Source of the DNA: an uncultured Bacteroidales bacterium
GTDB lineage: Bacteria; Bacteroidota; Bacteroidia; Bacteroidales; UBA4417
DNA: 58,955 nt
NCBI GenBank assembly: GCA_903879715.1
Contig: CAIRMR010000004.1
Location: 1-58,955, forward strand
Reading direction: 5' to 3'
A model generated the notes under the pieces. That model was given only the letters and a program-made list of their open reading frames with translations. It did not search any database and was not told where the DNA came from. The number at the start of each line of letters is the position of its first letter. Within the stretch, counting starts at the first letter, position 1. Below are positions 55,082 through 58,955 of the stretch, piece by piece. The position numbers and the translations under genes are program-made.

Positions 55082-56245
55082 TTATCTTCTCGCCGGTTGC
55101 GCATACATTTGCACATCTTCAACGGTTATCTGCTGGTCGCATAAAATAACAAGGCGCTCAACCACATTGCGAAGTTCGCGGATATTGCCGGTCCACTTTA
55201 TCTTCTTTAAAGCTTCGAGTGCTTCGTCGGTAAACTGAATGGGCGGCCTTCCGTTATTTTCACAGATTTGTCCAACAAAATAGTTGGCGAGCATTGGAAT
55301 ATCACCTTCACGTTCGTTGAGTGATGGTACCCGGATCAGAATTACACTCAGGCGGTGATACAAATCCTCACGGAAGTTTTTATTTTCAATTTCTTCCAGA
55401 AGGTTTTTATTTGTAGCCGCTACCACACGAACATTTACAGGAATATCTTTTTCACCGCCAACCCGCATGATTTTGTTTTCCTGCAGCGCGCGCAAAACTT
55501 TAGCTTGTGCCGAAAGGCTCATGTCACCGATTTCATCCAGGAAAATGGTTCCGTTGGTTGCTTGTTCAAAATCGCCTTTGCGTTGCTTGATGGCAGAAGT
55601 AAAGGAGCCTTTTTCGTGTCCGAACAGCACGCTTTCGATCAGTTCCGAAGGAATCGCGGCACAATTTACTTCAACAAAAGGCCCATCGGCACGGTTGCTT
55701 TTTTCGTGAAGCCAGCGGGCAACAAGCTCTTTGCCTGTTCCGCTTTCGCCGGTTATCAGAACGCGTGCATCGGTTGCGGCAACGCGTTCGATCATATCCT
55801 TGATTTTAATGATTACCGGTGATTCGCCAATCATTTCATACTGCTTGCTAACCTTACGTTTCAACGCTTTGGTTTCGGTTACCAGTCGCGATTTATCCAT
55901 TGCATTACGCAGGGTGATCAGCAGCCTGTTAAGATCAAGCGGTTTGGCAATAAAATCATAAGCTCCCTTGCGGATTGCTTCAACAGCAGTTTCTATGGTT
56001 CCGTGCCCGGAAATCATTACAACGGGAGCATCGGTAGTTTTTTGGATGTTTTCGAGTACTTCGATGCCATCCATTTTTGGCATTTTGATATCGCAAAGAA
56101 TAACGTCGTAGCTTTCTTTATTTACAAGTTCAATACCCGATGGTCCGTCCTCCGCATCATCCACCTGGTAGTTTTCATATTCCAGGATTTCGCGTAAAGC
56201 ATTCCGGATAGCGCGTTCGTCGTCAATTATAAGTATTCGGGCCAT
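55082..56245 (-). CDS. NtrC-like response regulator with AAA+ domain, no DNA-binding tail
   Basis: A 387-residue protein. The receiver has phospho-acceptor Asp52 (ILCDIKMPKMDG). The AAA+ domain has Walker A GESGTGKE (167-174) and Walker B GTIFLDEIGDM. The sigma-54 contact loop, GAFTGA in NtrC, reads GSFTSA (213-218). The protein ends in EDVQMYAQPARR, just past the AAA+ domain, so the usual Fis-type DNA-binding domain is absent. This is a recurrent Bacteroidota form as I recall it; whether it still activates sigma-54 is open. A G-rich tract lies right upstream. Confidence 0.86.
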   Translation of the reverse strand: MARILIIDDERAIRNALREILEYENYQVDDAEDGPSGIELVNKESYDVILCDIKMPKMDGIEVLENIQKTTDAPVVMISGHGTIETAVEAIRKGAYDFIAKPLDLNRLLITLRNAMDKSRLVTETKALKRKVSKQYEMIGESPVIIKIKDMIERVAATDARVLITGESGTGKELVARWLHEKSNRADGPFVEVNCAAIPSELIESVLFGHEKGSFTSAIKQRKGDFEQATNGTIFLDEIGDMSLSAQAKVLRALQENKIMRVGGEKDIPVNVRVVAATNKNLLEEIENKNFREDLYHRLSVILIRVPSLNEREGDIPMLANYFVGQICENNGRPPIQFTDEALEALKKIKWTGNIRELRNVVERLVILCDQQITVEDVQMYAQPARR

Positions 56246-56252
56246 TGTTGTA

Positions 56253-56313
56253 GGGGTTTGGGGGTTAGGGTTTGGGGGTTAGGGATTGGGGATTGGGAGA
56301 TTGGGAGAGTGGG
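56253..56313 (+). promoter_or_regulatory. G-quadruplex-like tract upstream of the NtrC-like gene
   Basis: The plus strand has nine runs of three to five G within 61 bp, with telomere-like TTAGGG and TTTGGGGG units, 7 bp from the start codon of the minus-strand regulator. It could form a G-quadruplex on the template strand or be a slippage-generated simple repeat. No experimental support. Confidence 0.5.
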
Positions 56314-56377
56314 AGAAAAGGAGAATGGGCGAGTTGTCATATGATGATTATATACTGTAGTCTGAAGTATGTGACTT

Positions 56378-56405
56378 TTCACTATTCGTTATTCACTATT
56401 CGTTA
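56378..56405. repeat. Tandem duplication of a 14-mer
   Basis: TTCACTATTCGTTA occurs twice without gap, immediately before the stop of the ABC permease gene. Probably a replication-slippage product. Confidence 0.7.
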
Positions 56406-56406
56406 A

Positions 56407-57822
56407 CTACCCTTTAAACCTGATCCATTTCCATAGCTCCCTGTAACTTGACTTTTTGCCATACATCAGGATACCTGTACGGTATATTTTGGCTGCAAGC
56501 CAGGTTGTGCCAAAGAATCCGATTACAAGTATTCCTCCCGATAGCATTATTTCCCAGGTTGGAACTCCAAATGGAATCCGAACCATCATGATTACAGGGG
56601 ATGTAAGTGGTATCATCGAAAGCCAGAAAGCCAGCGGACTTTCAGGATTCTGAATTACAGTTTGTGCGACTACAAGTGAAAAAATAAGCGGCACAGTAAT
56701 TGGAAGCATGAATTGCTGCGTATCCGTTTCATTATCCACCGCCGCACCTATTGCCGCAAACAGAGCTCCATACAACAGGTATCCGAAGAGGAAATAGAAC
56801 AGGAAAGCCAAAATCATAACCTGTAAGTTGATAGACGAAAAAGCTTCGAAAATTTCGTTCAGATCATCATTGCCTGTATCGGCGGTAATTGAATTAGGCG
56901 CTGCAGGAGCTGTTTCGTTAGGTAGAGCGACACTTTTACCCGTAATTTGTGCCTGCTCTGTATGCGTTTTCTTAAACTGTTGCGGAAAAGCTGTTTGAAC
57001 TGCTGTAATAATAACAAATGTAAACGCGATCCATAACAAGAACTGTGTGAGTCCGACCATTGCCACTCCTATTATTTTTCCCATCATCAGCTGGAATGGT
57101 TTTACCGACGAAATAATAACCTCAATTATCCTGCTGGTTTTCTCTTCGATAACACCACGCATAACCTGGGCTCCGAAAAGGAAAATAAACATGTAGATCA
57201 TTATGCTGCCAACATAGCCGACAACCATAGTAAGTTCGGTGAAACTCTTCTGTTCTTCACCTCCTTCACCGGTTTTATAGGTGGTAATTTTTACGTCAGT
57301 TTTAATGTTTTTAAGGATGGTTTCACTCATCAGGTCAACAGCCGTAGTGTCCTTGCCAGCAGTATAACCAGGGGTGTTTCGTAATATCTCATTCCGTATT
57401 TCCGCTGCCAGTTTTTGCTTTTCCAGTTCTTTACTCATTACATCCGAGATGTAACCTTTCAGGTTGAGTGTGGGTTGTTTGTCAGAATAAATAACACCGT
57501 TATCAGGAATATTAAGTTGCGTTGCCGGAATATGCAGCAGCATATATTCTCCCTGCATTGCCAGCGTTTCTTTTGCTTCCTTCAGGCTGCTTGTAACAGG
57601 TACAAATGTATAATTCTCGTTATTTTCAAATTTGTTGATAAACAAACCTGTTTCGTCCAATACATTTACCAGTTGCTTGTCGTCCTGCCGGCTGGCCAGA
57701 TATACAGGCAAAATAAACAAGGATGCCATGAGTATGGGACCAAGGATAGTCATTACAATAAATGACTTTTTCTTTACTTTAGTGAGGTATTCACGTTGTA
57801 TGATTAAAAATATCTTATTCAT
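56407..57822 (-). CDS. ABC transporter permease, NatB-like
   Basis: A 471-residue ABC-2-type permease. One N-terminal helix (KSFIVMTILGPILMASLFIL), a large extracytoplasmic domain (about 40-205) and five or six helices in the C-terminal half form the pattern of NatB. The Ala/Pro-rich loop at about 300 is unusual but in frame. With the ATPase gene 11 bp upstream it should form an exporter of ions or small molecules; NatAB exports sodium in Bacillus. Confidence 0.86.
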   Translation of the reverse strand: MNKIFLIIQREYLTKVKKKSFIVMTILGPILMASLFILPVYLASRQDDKQLVNVLDETGLFINKFENNENYTFVPVTSSLKEAKETLAMQGEYMLLHIPATQLNIPDNGVIYSDKQPTLNLKGYISDVMSKELEKQKLAAEIRNEILRNTPGYTAGKDTTAVDLMSETILKNIKTDVKITTYKTGEGGEEQKSFTELTMVVGYVGSIMIYMFIFLFGAQVMRGVIEEKTSRIIEVIISSVKPFQLMMGKIIGVAMVGLTQFLLWIAFTFVIITAVQTAFPQQFKKTHTEQAQITGKSVALPNETAPAAPNSITADTGNDDLNEIFEAFSSINLQVMILAFLFYFLFGYLLYGALFAAIGAAVDNETDTQQFMLPITVPLIFSLVVAQTVIQNPESPLAFWLSMIPLTSPVIMMVRIPFGVPTWEIMLSGGILVIGFFGTTWLAAKIYRTGILMYGKKSSYRELWKWIRFKG

Positions 57823-57833
57823 GGCTTTGGATG

Positions 57834-58769
57834 TTATGCTTCAGGGATTTGATTGCCGTTAACTGCATTTACTGTTGAGATGAAAATATCATTCATGGAT
57901 GGTATCAACTCGTTGAAAGCGATCACACTTACATGCGGTAGCATGGCAGCCAGCAGGTCGTTTGGCCCTTTTGTTGCAGGCAACCTGAATGTAACCGTTC
58001 GGATTTCATCTTCAATGGATGATGTTAATGTTTCAAAATCCGGTTCTTTTAATTGAAAAGGTGTTCCGTTGAAATCGCGGTACTGAACCTGGTAGCTGTT
58101 GGTGAAATATTTTCGTTTGATTTCTTTAACCGGACCATCCAGTATTTTCACTGATTTATTGATCAAAGCGATGTTGTCGCAGAGTTCCTCAACCGAAGCC
58201 ATATTGTGGGTGGAGAAAATGATGGTTGATCCGTTCTTCCGAAGCTCAAGGATTTCGTCTCTTAAAAGGTTAACGTTTATTGGATCGAATCCGCTGAATG
58301 GCTCGTCGAAAATCAGTAATTTGGGTTCGTGAACAACAGTAACAACAAACTGAATTTTTTGCTGCATTCCTTTCGAAAGTTCTTCTACTTTTTTATCCCA
58401 CCATTCCTGGATTTCAAATTTCTCGAACCATTTTTTTAACCGCTGACGTGCATCGTGATGGCTCAGCCCTTTGAGCTGGGCGAGGTACAAAGCCTGTTCT
58501 CCGACTTTCATTTTTTTGTACAAACCCCGTTCTTCGGGCAGATAGCCGATCATTGAAATATGATCAGGGTTCAATTTTTTGCCGTCAAAAATCACTTCGC
58601 CTTCGTCAGGGCCTGTAATCTGGTTTATGATACGGATCAGGGTGGTTTTCCCGGCACCGTTAGGGCCAAGAAGTCCGAAAATACTGTTTTCGGGAACCTC
58701 AATGCTAACCTTATTGAGAGCGGTAAAGTCACCAAAAATTTTAGTAACTGAATTGGCTTGAAGAATCAT
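57834..58769 (-). CDS. ABC transporter ATP-binding protein, NatA-like
   Basis: A 311-residue ATPase. Walker A GPNGAGKTT (about 36), the signature LSKGMQQK and Walker B LLIFDEPFSGFD are present; the extra C-terminal 90 residues (DUF4162-like) are typical of NatA/drug exporters. It drives the permease at 56407. Starts at ATG 58769; 186 bp of mostly AT-rich sequence lie between it and the right edge. Confidence 0.9.
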   Translation of the reverse strand: MILQANSVTKIFGDFTALNKVSIEVPENSIFGLLGPNGAGKTTLIRIINQITGPDEGEVIFDGKKLNPDHISMIGYLPEERGLYKKMKVGEQALYLAQLKGLSHHDARQRLKKWFEKFEIQEWWDKKVEELSKGMQQKIQFVVTVVHEPKLLIFDEPFSGFDPINVNLLRDEILELRKNGSTIIFSTHNMASVEELCDNIALINKSVKILDGPVKEIKRKYFTNSYQVQYRDFNGTPFQLKEPDFETLTSSIEDEIRTVTFRLPATKGPNDLLAAMLPHVSVIAFNELIPSMNDIFISTVNAVNGNQIPEA

Positions 58770-58857
58770 TGGACAATTAAATAAAGATGAAATAGAATTA
58801 ATGATTTTTGTAACTAATCAGTTTGACTAAAGTAAGGAAAAACAAATATATGCCACA

Positions 58858-58946
58858 GATTACTCAGATTTCACAGATAATTATTTATCATTTTTAATTG
58901 AAATTAATTGAAAAACTGCTTAAAGCAGTTTGAAATCTGTGTAATC
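58858..58946. repeat. Nested inverted repeat at the right edge
   Basis: GATTACTCAGATTTCA (58858-58873) pairs with TGAAATCTGTGTAATC (58931-58946), one mismatch in 16. Inside it lies a smaller hairpin AACTGCT/AGCAGTT (58914-58930). This GATTACACAG-type palindrome is a common intergenic repeat in the phylum. Confidence 0.6.
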
Positions 58947-58955
58947 CGTGTAATC

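Noticed and set aside
56253..56313. CRISPR-like or telomeric array
   Set aside because: No constant-length spacers or direct repeats; irregular G-runs fit a simple-sequence tract.

Overview
The window looks like a chromosomal piece of a Bacteroidota genome, probably close to Bacteroidales/Marinilabiliales. Pointers are type IX secretion sorting tails on large secreted proteins, a DUF5916 barrel remnant, a DUF2027-Smr protein, several TAnnTTTG promoter boxes typical of the Bacteroidota primary sigma factor, and a type A RNase P RNA. No rRNA, tRNA or CRISPR array was seen.

Layout. 1-6.1 kb: an esterase, a transposase remnant, a large secreted endonuclease I flanked by two copies of a diverged IS-end-like repeat, and a decayed DUF5916 gene end. 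6.15-26.6 kb: one tightly packed plus-strand operon of about 20 genes for an aryl polyene pigment. It holds a tyrosine ammonia-lyase, a ketoreductase, three catalytic ketosynthases, two degenerate ketosynthase-like proteins, two ACPs, two hotdog dehydratase-like proteins, a thioesterase, acyltransferases, methyltransferases, a glycosyltransferase, a deacetylase, LolA-type envelope proteins, an MMPL-acyltransferase-methyltransferase fusion and a CrtI-like oxidoreductase. 26.7-30.7 kb: probable accessory genes, namely a C45 acyltransferase and a phenylacetate-CoA-ligase-like enzyme that could activate coumarate. 30.8-45 kb: housekeeping and envelope genes (SanA/YdcF protein, AraC-type regulator, flavin reductase, RlmN, response regulator-HPt, MATE pump, an outer-membrane barrel with a giant TPR protein, RNase P RNA). 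45.6-54.9 kb: a secreted beta-propeller protein, GNAT, glycosyltransferase, DUF2027-Smr, and an MbnP/MbnH-like pair (metal-binding lipoprotein plus di-heme enzyme) with a third lipoprotein. 55-58.8 kb: an NtrC-like regulator without a DNA-binding tail and a NatAB-type ABC exporter.

How the pigment genes may work together (inference): the lyase makes 4-coumarate from tyrosine, the ligase activates it, and it primes an ACP. Ketosynthases with a chain-length-factor-like partner, the ketoreductase and the paired dehydratases extend a conjugated chain. Methyltransferases decorate it. The LpxL-like, PlsC-like or C45 acyltransferases attach it to an unknown acceptor, and the MMPL exporter and LolA-like proteins carry it to the outer membrane. 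DarA/DarB, which make the resorcinol half of flexirubin, are absent from the window, so the product may be flexirubin completed elsewhere or a different lipid-linked aryl polyene.
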